From: Sporobolomyces roseus
Taxonomy: Eukaryota > Basidiomycota > Microbotryomycetes > Sporidiobolales > Sporidiobolaceae
Direction: 5' to 3'
Length of the DNA stretch: 64,000 bases
Assembly: GCA_016617785.1 (NCBI GenBank)
Contig: JADILM010000008.1
Location: forward strand, 186,001-250,000
A model generated the notes under the pieces. That model was given only the letters and a program-made list of their open reading frames with translations, ran no database searches and was not told the DNA's origin. The translations under genes and the position numbers were made by a program. Below are positions 22,509 through 38,891 of the stretch, in pieces; position 1 is the first letter of the stretch; each line of letters starts with the position of its first letter.

Positions 22509-23846
22509 CTACTCGCTGAGAATCGAATGGATTAGGGGGAATCGAATGCTTACAACGATCCCCATGCAATGCGAAATAATGATATCCCTCCTCCAAACTA
22601 CCAATCCTCTCATTTCTCCACTGCCCAAGCTTCCCTCCTCTCCTATGACCCCTCTCCTCCTCTCTTCTTCAGCACCACTTCCCCTATCGAGGTCGAGTCG
22701 TCGAAGAGGGTGCAGTAGATGGCCGTGTAGCGAGTCTGTAAGGAAATCGATGTCGAGAGTGCAGTCTCGCTCGAAGTAGAGACGCTTGATAGGTAGTTTG
22801 CGAAGAGCCGAGTAGAAAGCGTCTTTGAGGGAAGCGGAGTATGACTCGAAGGTGAGCGAGAGAAGCAGATTGAAAGGACGAAGCGCTCGAGCGAAGGAAC
22901 AGTAGGGATCGGAACCAGAGAGCGAGACGACTTTGGTAAATTCGGGTTTTGGGAGGAAAGCGAGAAGCGAAGGAAGCGGGAGGAGCTGGCTACTGTCGGC
23001 GAGTCGTAGAGCGGTCGGACTGAAGCGGGACAGAAGACGATAGGTTGAGAAGTAGGAGGTGAGGGGTCCAGCGAGATCGAGAATTTCGACCGAGGGGAAG
23101 TAGGCGTTGGGTTGATGTTCTGCAGAGGCTTCCTTCGGCGTGAGTACCTGAGGAGAGCGTACGATGTTGATCATGAGCATTCGGAGAGCGCTGAAAGACT
23201 TGTAGTGTCCGATATCGAAGGGATCGTCGACCTCCGAAAAGTCACCTTCGAGGTCGAGAGCGAGACAGGACGAACTCTTCCATTTTCCGGAGGCTTCGAG
23301 GAAAGCAGCGATGACTTCTGAAGGACCATTGATCGAGATAGAGGAGCAATCGAGGACGCTTTCGAATGCAGCTCGCAATAGAGTCGAGTTGAGGACTACC
23401 GTAGAGCGATTCCATCCGACGACCGAGTGAGAGCGAGAGTTGTGGATCTTGAGGGTCACGATGTACTTCCCGAGAGCAGGGTTCGAGGCGAATGTACGAG
23501 TGAATAGATCCAGTTGATGAGTGCTGCTGATTTCGACTTCTTGGTACAAGCGGGCTCGATAGAACGGAAGGAGGGATCGGTTGCTGAGTGGGAGAGCTAG
23601 ATTCTCACCTTTGGCCATGTCGAGGATAGTCTGAATGATTTCGTGAGGAAGGAAGGAGAAGCAGTCGCGAGTGGGAGTCAAGAAAGGGGGCGAAGGAGGC
23701 GAAAGTGAAGGGAAAGGGTCTTCCGAAGTAGAGTCGGGCGTAGCAAAGCGTGGTCGGGTGTTGAAATACTTGGGGCGTGCCATTCTTGTGAGGTCGGCTG
23801 AACTGCAGGAAGCGAAAAGGAGTTTGATCTTTTCAAGAGATCCCAT
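22509..23846 (-). CDS. F-box/LRR-like family member A, C-terminal module missing
   Basis: A single open frame of 445 residues; an alternative start is the Met at 23783. An F-box-like segment (FSFLPHEIIQTILDMAKG) is followed by the family pattern PLSNRSLLPFYRARLYQEVEI and NPALGKYIVTLKI, then irregular leucine-rich repeats (SVEILDLAGPL, LPIKRLYFERDC). Other members end with a W-x-x-P-x-W-T plus GI-x-V-x-G-S-T-F module; here the frame stops resembling it after LRRLDLDR and ends in unrelated sequence. This suggests C-terminal decay. No first-exon intron is needed. It shares a very short divergent promoter with member B, its closest relative in the window. Confidence 0.7.
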   Translation of the reverse strand: MGSLEKIKLLFASCSSADLTRMARPKYFNTRPRFATPDSTSEDPFPSLSPPSPPFLTPTRDCFSFLPHEIIQTILDMAKGENLALPLSNRSLLPFYRARLYQEVEISSTHQLDLFTRTFASNPALGKYIVTLKIHNSRSHSVVGWNRSTVVLNSTLLRAAFESVLDCSSISINGPSEVIAAFLEASGKWKSSSCLALDLEGDFSEVDDPFDIGHYKSFSALRMLMINIVRSPQVLTPKEASAEHQPNAYFPSVEILDLAGPLTSYFSTYRLLSRFSPTALRLADSSQLLPLPSLLAFLPKPEFTKVVSLSGSDPYCSFARALRPFNLLLSLTFESYSASLKDAFYSALRKLPIKRLYFERDCTLDIDFLTDSLHGHLLHPLRRLDLDRGSGAEEERRRGVIGEEGSLGSGEMRGLVVWRRDIIISHCMGIVVSIRFPLIHSILSE

Positions 23847-23911
23847 TCACCTCTCAACTTCGAGATACCCTGGAGAGCATCCAGAGCAATTAAGTGAGCT
23901 CAATCTCTCCT
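23847..23911. promoter_or_regulatory. Very short bidirectional promoter between members A and B
   Basis: Only 65 bp separate the two outermost ATGs (128 bp if A starts at 23783). Both genes must use it or overlapping sequence, so coupled expression is likely. No clear TATA box is seen. Confidence 0.45.
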
Positions 23912-25319
23912 ATGGAACCCCTCAAAGTAAGTCTCGATGTTTCCTCGTCACTGTCTGCACTCGATCGCTAACTCGCTCGTTTCCCAGCCTATCGACCGAC
24001 TCTCTCAACTGCCGAACGAGCTACTCGACTGCATCTTCGACCTATCACACTCCCTCGATGAACCTCTCTACGGTCCCCTCTCGAAACGACTTCTCCCCTT
24101 CTTCAATCGCACTTTCTATCGAGAAATCCTCGTCACGAGCTACGAACGACTCGACAAGCTATGCACGACCGCATCAGAGAACCCACGACTCTTCTCTGCC
24201 ACTCGGAGGTTCGACATCAAGATCGAGATGTTGGAACCGGGAGAGGAACGATCTCGTTGGGAGGAAATCGAGGATCGACAAATACCCTCCGATGAAGCGT
24301 TCAATTACCTGCTCAACCAGCTTACCACCCTTGAAGAACTCGAGATCGAAGGCTCGAGTCGTCTAGCGCTCAAGGTCATCCCGGTCAATTCGGAGGTGAC
24401 GAGATTCCCCTTCTGCAAAACTCTCAAAGCGCTCGACCTCACTTCGACCTTTCCATATCTGGTCGACCCCTTCTTCCGCCTCTCCTACCTCCGGATCCAC
24501 GAATACGATCGACTCAATAGCTTCTCCTACGACGTTCGGAGATGCCCCAATTCGATGCCTCTACCGTACCCAGATCCGAACAACGAGTACCACCGCCTTG
24601 AACGCGAATTCGAAGCCTCCATTGTCGACCCGAGTAGACTTCGAGACTTGAGCTTGACTGGTCCCTTCGCAGCATCTTCCGGTCCTCGAGAATTCCTCAA
24701 ACGCTGCACTCTGCTCGAATCTCTCGCTTTGAACGACACCCATGTACACTGCATACTCGGTTATCTACTTGGAGGTCTCCCTCATCCGGAACGGATTCGA
24801 CACTTGCAATTGTGGCTGTCGGACGACGATGCGGTTGGACACGAAGATCAAATCCTCGAACAACTTCCTCGATTCACGAACCTCAAGACTGTTCTCGTCC
24901 AAGGTCCCTGGGTCCCTCTCGATCTCGACTTCTACTCCATTCTCTCCCACCTTCCTCTCGAAAGGATCAGCTTCAAACTTGAAACCGAAGTTTCACTCGA
25001 CCAACTCGTTCGACTCGTTTCCGGACCCGAGAAGATGTCGACTCTCAAACGAATCACTCTCGATAACGTGGATGCAGTGCGAGGGGATGCTTTACCTCGG
25101 GATCAGGGTGATGAGGCAGTGAGGGATGCAGATCTGATTGGGTTGGGTTGGAATTTGGCGGATTGGTCGGAAACGTTCACGAGGGAAGGGTTGAAGAAGT
25201 TCTTGGAGGTAGCCAATGAGGAGAAGATTGCGGTGGATGGATATTCAGTTGCTGCGTTGGAGATTGAGGATGCGTGGGAAGTAGAGATGGAGTACTATAG
25301 ATCGATTGTCCCTCGCTGA
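23912..25319 (+). CDS. F-box/LRR-like family member B
   Basis: A 5-codon first exon (23912-23926, MEPLK), a phase-0 intron, then exon 2 (23988-25319); 448 residues. The F-box-like start is RLSQLPNELLDCIFDLSHS, then PLSKRLLPFFNRTFYREI. Leucine-rich segments follow (LRDLSLTGPF, LPLERISFKLETEVSLDQL). The family C-terminal module is LKRITLDNVDA, WNLADWSETFTREGLKKFLE and a variant of the GI-V-G motif (EEKIAVDGYSVAALEIED). F-box proteins normally bring substrates to SCF ubiquitin ligases through their repeat domain; that role is inferred from fold, not shown. Confidence 0.75.
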
Positions 25320-25949
25320 GTTTCGTATTTCTCCGCGTCTGTTTCACATGTGCAATCTACTAGAGATTGTTCGCTTCTGGAAGGGCTGCAGAATAAGACT
25401 ATCCCCACGTTTGTATTGTACGTTCTTAGGAGAACTTCGTAGCGAAGATTGTCGTGAGATTCTGCGCGAAGACTGACTCGAGGATCTCAAGAGAGCGTGA
25501 GCATCCTCATCTACCTCCTTTGATCGAACCTTGAGCGAGTATACAACGATGGAAAGTGCAGGAACGCGCAGTCGTTCTCGGATCCTTAGAAACGAGATTC
25601 ACAGATGAGCCCGAAATCGACTGTATCCCTTGTTTCTGCCTTGTCGTATTCTGAAATCTAGTAAGACTTGCAGTGTGACCCTCGTCACTGATAGCGCCTC
25701 TCACTGGAACGGTTCATGCCGTGTCTCGAGAACGAGCTTTTGCAGATAGTTCGTTTGCTTAGCTCGCGGAGCACGGTCGAGCTGAACGAACCCTTCTCAT
25801 GTAGCTTAAGCGACGACAGACTCAAGCGTCGACACAGGCATCAATAGCGGGTGTCGAGGGGGCAGGTGTTAATGGACTCGTTGTTCTGTTGCCGTTGCTG
25901 AATATATACGTTAATCTGCGCATAGTCCTCTAACTAACTCTCATTTCAA
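25320..25949. other. Intergenic, 630 bp
   Basis: No gene is supported. Small open frames (for example 25507-25704 minus) lack splice logic or recognisable motifs. Contains the 3' flank of member B and the 5' flank of the tRNA gene. Confidence 0.4.
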
Positions 25950-26028
25950 AGCGATGTGGAACAGTGGTAGTTCGCTGGGCTCATATGTTGGCACCCAGAC
26001 GTCCTCAGATCGAGACTGAGCATCGCTA
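25950..26028 (+). tRNA. Initiator tRNA-Met (CAT) with a 7-nt intron
   Basis: A complete cloverleaf can be drawn. Acceptor AGCGATG/CATCGCT (25950-25956, 26021-26027); D arm GAAC-AGTGGTA-GTTC; anticodon stem CTGGG/CCCAG with loop CTCATA+A; variable ACGTC; T arm CTCAG-ATCGAGA-CTGAG; discriminator A at 26028. The anticodon CAT is 25982-25984, and the intron TGTTGGC is 25986-25992, one base 3' of the anticodon as in all nuclear tRNA introns. A1:U72, three G:C pairs at the base of the anticodon stem and A54 (AUCG instead of TUCG) mark a eukaryotic initiator. TTTT at 26033-26036 can end Pol III transcription. Confidence 0.92.
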
Positions 26029-26644
26029 AAACTTTTGCGGCCTTGTATGGCTGTCTTTTTTGCTCATTCTTGGGGTTTCTCGCATTTGCTTTTTCGCCAA
26101 AGAGTCTGCTTCGAGTTGACTCGTACTCGGGGATACATGGTCAGTATCGATATCAGCTGTACGATGTTCCTCGCTGGCTAGAACTGCGAGTACTGATGCC
26201 GTCGAATCCTTCGTATCGTTCTGTTCTGTAGCCGATCGTTTTGACAGGAAGCGCCTTCGAACTTCGAAGGCAATTCGGAGGGCGCTCCTTTGCAACATCC
26301 TCGTCGGTCATGACGGCAGCCGGGCGGTGTTTGCTGTGTAGAGCCGCTGAACAGAAAGCCGAGGAGAGTTCCCCTTCGCGACGTTCAACTTTTCGCAACC
26401 TTGAGATTCGATGAGCTAGTGACCGAGTTTCTATCTGCAACTTTGAAATAGTGGTAAGCTTTTCACGCGCAAGAAGCTTCGATAACGTTCTTTGCGAAAA
26501 GTAATTCATTCAATTTGAACTCTCAATTTCGATGAGTCACCTCAAACTCACTTTCCCACGCTTCCCGCTCTCTTCTCTTCCCTTCACTTCACAAGTTTAA
26601 ATCTCTCAAACTCCCTCACAACCCATCACCAAACTCCTACCAAC
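26029..26644. promoter_or_regulatory. Intergenic, upstream of the LEA-like gene
   Basis: 616 bp. TTTTTT at about 26055 may be a backup Pol III terminator. TTCGCAA occurs at 26392-26398 and its reverse complement at 26492-26498. A C/T-rich leader runs to the ATG at 26645, typical of strongly expressed fungal genes. Confidence 0.4.
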
Positions 26645-27349
26645 ATGTCTACCAACGAATCCCTCTCTAACAAAGTCGGCAACGCTACCGATGGCGCTGT
26701 CGGAAATCAAACCATTGTCAACGAGGCTGCTACTCTCGCTTCCCACACTCTCGAATTCGGTAAGTTGCTCACACTTTCAGACTGCAAAGGTTCAAGCTAA
26801 CTCGCCTATGTTATAACAGGTAAGGGACTCGTTTCGAAAGATGCCTCCACCAACCAAACTCTCGGTGGCCTCGTAAACGAGACCCGAGACCTCGCTGGTC
26901 ACGTCCTCCACGCTGTATCAGAGTGAGTCCTGGTTCTGTCTGCTGCTCGCAATTCCCCAGAGCGTTCTGACGTGATTCCCACTCTTTTTTTTGCAGCGTC
27001 ATCGCTACTGGAGCTGATAAGGCTAAGGAAGCTGCTGGAGACGCTCAAGAGTCTGCCAACAAGGACAAGCCCGTTGGATACGTTGCTCAAGCTCGTGACC
27101 TCGCTGCTTCCGCTCTCCAAACCGCTGAATCGTAAGTTCCCACTTTCGCCTCTCATCGACAAAATCGCAGCAAAAAAACTCAACCCGAACCTTTTTGACA
27201 GCTACATCGCTACTGGACAAAAGAAGATCGAGGAGACTACCGGTGATGATGTCAAGAGCAAGGCTTCCGACCTTCAAAACCAAGCTTCCAACGCTGCTCA
27301 AGATGCGTCGAACACCGCTTCCAAGAAGGCCGACGAACTCAAGCAGTAA
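26645..27349 (+). CDS. Small hydrophilic LEA-like/stress-type protein
   Basis: Four exons (26645-26759, 26820-26922, 26997-27131, 27202-27349) give 166 residues. The protein is rich in Ala, Lys, Asp, Gln, Thr and Asn, has no Cys or Trp and no signal peptide, and is predicted to be amphipathic helix. A degenerate internal repeat is seen: DVIATGADKAKEAAGDAQES and SYIATGQKKIEETTGDDVKS, each after an Ala/Gln-rich ...AQARDLAASALQTAE-like stretch. This resembles group 3 LEA or Hsp12-type stress proteins in composition only. The pyrimidine-rich leader and regular codon use suggest high expression. Convergent with the ABC transporter. Confidence 0.75.
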
Positions 27350-27650
27350 ACTCGCCCACTCTTCTGCTCCCTTCGATGATACCCATTCACTACTACGTCT
27401 CCCGAAAACTTGAATCACTACTACCCGTTCCTCTCACCACAATCTGAAGTCCCCCTTTTAGTGCCCGTCTGTTTCCACTTTTCGCTGTTTTTGTTCTCTA
27501 CACTCTTCTTCTCTTCAGTCACTTCGCTCGCAGTGCAAGAAAAAGTATTCAGTGCTACAAGGAAGAAGAAACAAAAGTTGCAACATGCGAGAGGCAGAGA
27601 ACAAAGGAGAATATTAACAAGAATCTACGAAAATGAAGAACAGACGACGA
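27350..27650. other. Convergent 3' region
   Basis: 301 bp between the ends of the LEA-like gene and the ABC transporter; T-rich then A-rich, fitting two opposing 3' UTRs. No gene is seen. Confidence 0.4.
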
Positions 27651-33207
<5,557 letters not shown>

Positions 33208-33587
33208 TCGAGATAGGATGGGAAGGGATGGGGGAGAGAAGGAGGGAGATGAAGATCGAGGGGTTGAGCGAAAGGAGCGAGGTAGATGACTATACAGACA
33301 AGTCCGACAACAAGTTAGACCTTCGATCGTGAGCCGTACGTACAGATCTGATATGACTCACTAAGAACCGCGTGTACCGTTCGACTCCGATGGGGGTTAC
33401 GAGGCGTAGAGAGAGGGAAGAAAAGTAGATCAAGTGGAGGACTGGCTGGACTGAAGGTGATTCACTTGAAGGTCCGACTAGATCTAAAGGTATACGCTGT
33501 ATTGATGGGTAGGAGCGAGAATAGAGAGAGTCAGAGCAGGTGGTGCAGCGAAGAAGCGAGCCGCATGTAAAATTGGAATTGCAACAA
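33208..33587. promoter_or_regulatory. Divergent promoter, ABC transporter and unknown protein
   Basis: 380 bp between the ABC transporter start and the next plus-strand start. No gene is seen. An in-frame open stretch runs upstream of 33588 to about 33540 without an ATG. Confidence 0.35.
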
Positions 33588-35000
33588 ATGATTGTTCAGC
33601 AATTCCTTTCGGGAGATCGACCGGACCATCCGTTTCGGAGAGCCCTTCCCCAGAAAACTGCGAACGAATCGTACAGTATCGATTCCTCTCCTCCGTCTTC
33701 TCCCCCGAGAGCTCCTGCTGCTCTCCTTCGCTCGATGACTACCTTCAGCAAAGGTCCACTGCAGCAATTCATCAAAGGTACTCCATACGATACTCATAGG
33801 GATCAGCAGCATCAACCTCAAGCGAGCACTTCATCCTCATCTTCATTTCGTCAACAATCTTCATCCACTTCCACGGCAGAAGACGAATTCGGCACATTCT
33901 CATCCCAACCTGTCGACTACAACTACTCGTATCAGCCTCTACTCGACGGGAGGAGCTATGTTGGAAGAGAATCATTAGCCGAAGTAGGATCGATGAGAGG
34001 TGAATCTCAAGATGGAGCAGAGATCAACGCATTACTAGGAGGGAGTACTAGCTTACACGATCAAGTAGATGGAGAATGGGAGTCAGAGTTATTCGCATCG
34101 CACCAAAAGAATCATGAACAAGATTCGCTTCTCCCTCTCGATCCACTCCTCCCTTCCCAACAACCCGCTCACGATTTTAAAGGCAAAGGCAAAGAAACGC
34201 ATCAATCAGGCGACCTTTCCCCGACTTCGACAAACCTCCTCTCTTCCCTATCTTCACTCGATTTGTCGACTCTCGCATACCTTCGAAATATCCTCTCCCT
34301 CCCACCAGATCAAGCTATTCAACGCTATTTCGAGACTACAGAGAGTTATACTGAGGATGTATGGGGAGTGACAAAGAGGTTACCGAGGGAGGTGAAAGAG
34401 GTGTTTGAGGATGCGAAGGGAAAGAGGCAAGAGGAGAATGGGAGGGAGAAAGCGGTCAGGCGATTAGGGATGTTGATGAAGCAACTCAAGCTCGACGACC
34501 CAACAGCTAAAACGATGATAGCGGGGAGTACGAGGGAGATGACGGTTGGAGAAGGCATGAGAGAGCGGAATTTGGAAGGAGAACGGATAGAGTCAAAGAG
34601 TCAAGCTGAACTGGATCGAGAAGAGTGGGCGAAAGAATGGGCAGAGTACCCAATAGCTGCTGCTCATGTTAGGTCTCCACCGAAGGAACACTTCAAGGTG
34701 AGTCGCTCCATCCACCTTCGAGAACTTCCCGAATTTGACAACTGACGTTTTCTCGTTCTTCCTATCCAGGCTCTTCCTCCTCTCTCGCCTCCCCTACACA
34801 CTACCTCCACAGTCTCTCCCCTCGCTCATTCACCTCAGCCGCCTCCCCGCTCAACGTCAGCGTCAAACTCGATGTCCCAGCCAATCTCGTTCCCTTCCTC
34901 ACTCTCTTCAGAAGCATTCGTCGTGCATGGGTATAGCGAAGAAGGGAGTTATCCGGAGGGGACGTATCATGAGAGACCTGGGGGTTGGAATGATTGGTGA
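33588..35000 (+). CDS. Protein of unknown function with one conserved-looking helical segment
   Basis: Two exons (33588-34697, 34770-35000) give 446 residues from the first in-frame ATG (MIVQQFLSGDRPDHPFRRALP). The N-terminal half is Ser/Gln-rich and looks disordered, with a KGKGK patch. A compact region follows: LSTLAYLRNILSLPPDQAIQRYF, SYTEDVWGV, REVKEVFEDAKG, AVRRLGMLMKQLKLDD. Next comes an acidic/Trp-rich WAKEWAEYP and a Pro/Ser tail ending RPGGWNDW. I do not recognise the family. The W-rich short motifs suggest a docking protein. An upstream non-coding or coding exon cannot be excluded. Confidence 0.65.
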
Positions 35001-35504
35001 AGATGAGGATTGAACAAGTGAAACGGAATGAAACGATGTCGAACTAGCCACTGCGGGGAGACCCCGCTCGACGCATCCGAGTACTCGGAGGAAGACGAGT
35101 TAGAACGAGTGCCAAGGAATGAAAGGGTAGAGCAACAGTTCTTTCGAGGTTCAGCCGATGAGCGAAATGATCCGCAAGTTCGATTAGACGTCCCTGCTGT
35201 CTTGGTTCGCTTTTGTTGCATATTCACTCAACCGAGGCAGGCTCTCTTGAACCTGAGCTGCGCTTACAAATGAATCAGTAGAAACGAAAATCTCTGCGAT
35301 CTTGCGAGATTTCGAAAGTTCCCTCATGTCTTTCGACAACTCATTCGACAATTGTCGATCTCGCCCACCACCGCACCTCAACACTCTCAGCGCATCTCAA
35401 GACTCCTCATCATCACTCGCAAGCTCGTCTCAGACTCTTCTCTCTCTTTCAAGTGACCTCATTCAACAATCCATCACGCCTCTCTCTCCTCTCGCTTCCT
35501 CCCT
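35001..35504 (+). promoter_or_regulatory. Intergenic, upstream of GRF zinc-finger gene 1
   Basis: 504 bp, same-strand genes either side. The final ~180 bp are C/T-rich like a 5' leader. An open frame from 35302 overlaps the true start in another frame and is not supported. Confidence 0.35.
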
Positions 35505-36739
35505 ATGCCACCACTCGCTCGTACCGGATCTAGACCAACTTTCGGAAGACCTGCAAACAAGTTCCTATCTCGTGGTTGTTTCGGAGAGAAGGGAGGCGAG
35601 TTCACTTTTCTTCTACATCTCTTCACCTCTCATCGCCTCAGTTAGAGCTGACGATGGCTTGTAAATGTAGAGGTATGGTGCTTTTGCAACACTGAGCCGA
35701 GGGTGGAAGCTAAGAGAGCAGTAACTCGGAAAGAGAGTTCTCCAAATCTCGGAAGGTGCGCTCTTTCGCTCGCTACCAATCTATTCTCTCAAGAAGCTGA
35801 TTGGTGGATGAAGAAACATGCAGGGAGTTCTACAGTTGCGGAAATTGGCAAGAACCGAAATGTGATTTCTTTCTTTGGGTCGACGAATCCGCTCAGCAAG
35901 TTCCCTATTCCCTTCTTCCCTTCCCTTCTGAAGCTCACATATGATGCAAACATAGGAAAGGACGTCAGAATGTAACCCCTCCACCAGCAGACGCAACAAA
36001 CACTACTCCTCGTCCCTCCTCATCCACTTCTCGACCCCTTGCGAATCCTCCACGACCCACAACTCCCGCTCCCGGTTCTCCCTCGAAACGACGACGATCC
36101 CCTCCTCCTTCCTCCAGCTCATCTTCACAACGACCACTACCACCAAGCGAGCGATTAGACGATATTGATTTCGATTCTTTCCCAACTGGACTCTCGGATG
36201 ACGAAGGAGAAGACGATATCGAAGATCCTGATACAGAACCCGAATCTGGAGTACGACGATCTGACGGAGGTAGTCCTACGAAGAAAGCGAAATTTACTTC
36301 GTTTGGAGGAAGGGGAGGGAATAAGAAAGTTGGACTATCAACACCTACGAGAGGAGAAACTGGATATACCGCGATCAAGAATGATCCGGAATCACCTTTT
36401 CATTCGATCAAGCGCAATTTGTTCGGAGGTGATTCTTCCCCTCCTCCAACATCGTCTCCCCTTCAACCCGCTCCTCACTCGAACGAACCTATTGATTCCC
36501 TCACCGCACTCACTTCACATCTCGATCATCTACCGACGTTACTACAGTCGGTCAAGAAGGATAGAGAGAGGGACGGGAGGTTGATCGAAGTTGGGAAGAA
36601 GAAAGAAGACTTGTGGAAGAACAAAGCTGGGAAATTGCATGAGGAGAATGAGGGGTTGAAGAGGGAGAACGAAGGGTTGAGGGAGAAAGTGAGGAGATTG
36701 GAAGGGGAGATACAGGAATTGAGGACGAGGAGGAGGTAG
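35505..36739 (+). CDS. GRF-type zinc-finger protein 1
   Basis: Four exons (35505-35574 or -35571, 35671-35755, 35824-35899, 35969-36739), about 333 residues. The protein starts MPPLARTGSRPTFGRP. A complete GRF finger follows across two splices: VWCFCNTEPRVEAKRAVTR, then PNLGREFYSCG, then KCDFFLWVDE, giving the CxC...GR.F..C...CxFFxW pattern. The rest is Pro/Ser-rich with KRRR, acidic patches, and a C-terminal coiled coil (LHEENEGLKRENEGLREKV). GRF fingers bind single-stranded nucleic acid in TOP3A, NEIL3 and APE2, so a nuclear DNA-repair or recombination role is possible. The donors at 35575 (GTTGTT) and 35900 (GTTCCC) are weak. Confidence 0.75.
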
Positions 36740-36962
36740 GTCATTCGGTGAGGAAAAGAAGCTTTACTTTTTCTCTGTTTCTATCTGTTGTCGAGCTTGA
36801 CTGCCCTAGAGCCTATCTGCGCTTCGAGTTGCTCTGAAGCTCGATTGTATCAAGATTCGACTCTGCTTCGGGTCCGAGGAAGATTTCCGGAGTTTCATCG
36901 GCTGTTTTCTGTCTTTTTGCTTTCTCTTTCCTTCCCTTCACTCCACCTCAGGAGATCTCAGG

Positions 36963-38723
36963 ATGATGGCTCAAGTGTCAACACTCGATACCTTGGTGAG
37001 TCTGCATTGCTCTCGTGTTTCGTATCTCGCTGACTCGCTCTTTCTCTCTTAGTCTACTCCCGCTCACTCCCCTCCCGCTTCCTTCGCCACTCTCCCCGAT
37101 GAACTCCTCGACGCCATCATCGACCGACTTCCTTCTTGGTACATCATACCAGCTCTCAATCGTCGACTCCTTCCCTTCAACCGAGCCAGAAAGCTCCGAA
37201 TTCTCGATCTCGCAAGGTCAGATTACTACCGGAGGAATCCATATCGTCTCGCAACCGAAGGCCTTCGCTCGAACCCTGTTCTCGGTCACTTTGTCATACG
37301 CTTGCACGTTGAGCTGCCTCTAACGGGATGGCAAGGAAAGGAGGACAAGAAAGACAAGAATCGAATTGGAGAAGCGTCGATGTCAGCCGAGGGCCTTCGG
37401 GAAGGGCAGAACGTTGAAGTAGCTATGAATGATGGAGCTGTGAAGCAAGACCAAGGACGAGCGAGGATGCTGGAGGTGGAGGAACTCGATCTTCTACTCA
37501 GCAATCTGCCGAACCTTCGCCATCTCGAGATTTATGGATCTCATACGTTCGTCGACGCGTTACTACCCGGTATGGATCTACTCACGAGCAAGCCAACTCT
37601 CGAGCGTCTGGTCCTTGACTCTCGTGAGTACCGTTCGATCGCCGTCGATGAGTACCTTTACTTCGAGGACGGCGACGACGACGACAATCGATCAATTCCC
37701 TTCGATCCTTTCGACATCTCGAGCCTCAGGACAATCGACGGACAGTACTTGAACCGATATCAACACCCTGACGATTCTTCAGACCTCCTCGTCGACATTC
37801 AGCGAACTCGCTCAGTCACTCCCCCTTCAACTTCCAACGATTCCTCGTACAGCCTTCGACTCTTCGCTCGCAAACTTCACAATAGCTTCTTCTTCGACCT
37901 GATCCGCACCCTCCCTCTCTCCACACTCCATATCACCGATTTCAGCTACGACTCAGATATCTTCGCCTATCTCGAAGCCGTTCCAGACCCCACGTCTCTA
38001 TCGTCTCTCTCCCTCTTCGCCTTCTACAACCATCAGGAATTCAAGGACATCCTTACTTCCTTCAACAATCTCTCCGACCTCTCACTGGCCGGAGCCGCCT
38101 TCGTAGTCTCCGACGAGACTTACGAAGCCATCGCAGAACTTCCTCTCAAAGGTTTACACCTCGGTCCCGGAAGTTGGGCTGAGATTGAACACGTCATCAA
38201 ATTCGTCTCGAGCGGCTCAAAGCGTATCTCAAGTCTACAAACTCTCGTCTTGGACAACATCGACTCGCAGCAAGCTCCTCTCGTTAACGACTACGTCGAC
38301 TACGAAGCAAACGACCTTTACGCCGATCGAAAGGTTCATCGCAGACTCAAGGATTGGGTTTTACCGAAATGGATCAACTTCTGTACTGAGGAGATGGTGA
38401 GGAGGTTAAAGTTGGCTGCAGAAGAAGTGGGAGTGGTTACCGAGGGTACAACATTCTTCGGGTTAGATATCAAAGAAAGGGAAGAATACAGGGAGGATTC
38501 AGCTAGTGCAGAAGAACTCGCTCGAGTACAGGCGGACAGGCGGCAGAAAGCGTGGGAGAAGGCAGAAGCGAAGCGAGCGCAGGACGAGTACGATCAGGAG
38601 ATGCACGACTCAGTCTGCAGCTGCCACAGACAACCTTACCGCTGTCGCGAATATCGGGGTGCAAGAGGACTCAAAGAGCTCGAATATGATCAGGATGATC
38701 ACTGGAAGAGGAGGAGGTACTGA
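36963..38723 (+). CDS. F-box/LRR-like family member C
   Basis: An 11-codon first exon (36963-36995, MMAQVSTLDTL), a phase-0 intron and exon 2 (37053-38723); 567 residues. F-box-like FATLPDELLDAIIDRLPSWY, then PALNRRLLPFNRARKLRIL. A charged insertion, then LRHLEIYGSHTFVDALLPG and SLSLAGAAF-type leucine repeats follow. The C-terminal module is LPLKGLHLGPGSWAEIEHV, LQTLVLDNIDS, DWVLPKWINFCTEEMVRRLK and EVGVVTEGTTFFGLDIKE, with a long acidic/basic tail rich in Cys and Arg. It shares the acidic IPFDPFDIS/RFDPFDTS motif only with member H, its nearest relative. Confidence 0.78.
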
Positions 38724-38891
38724 ATTGTGGAAGGAGGTACGGGGAGAGACGCGAAGCTGCTACTGCAATTTGTTCTTTCTGTTACAATCGTCCCGTCTAC
38801 AGAATTGAGAGCGAAAGTGAATCGAGTTGCGAGACTTGAGGGCCAATCTCAGCGCATAACTCATTCGGCTTTTCGAAGCTTCCACCGCATC

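Noticed and set aside
25507..25704. 65-residue minus-strand frame in the gene-poor stretch
   Set aside because: No motif and no splice partners; likely chance.
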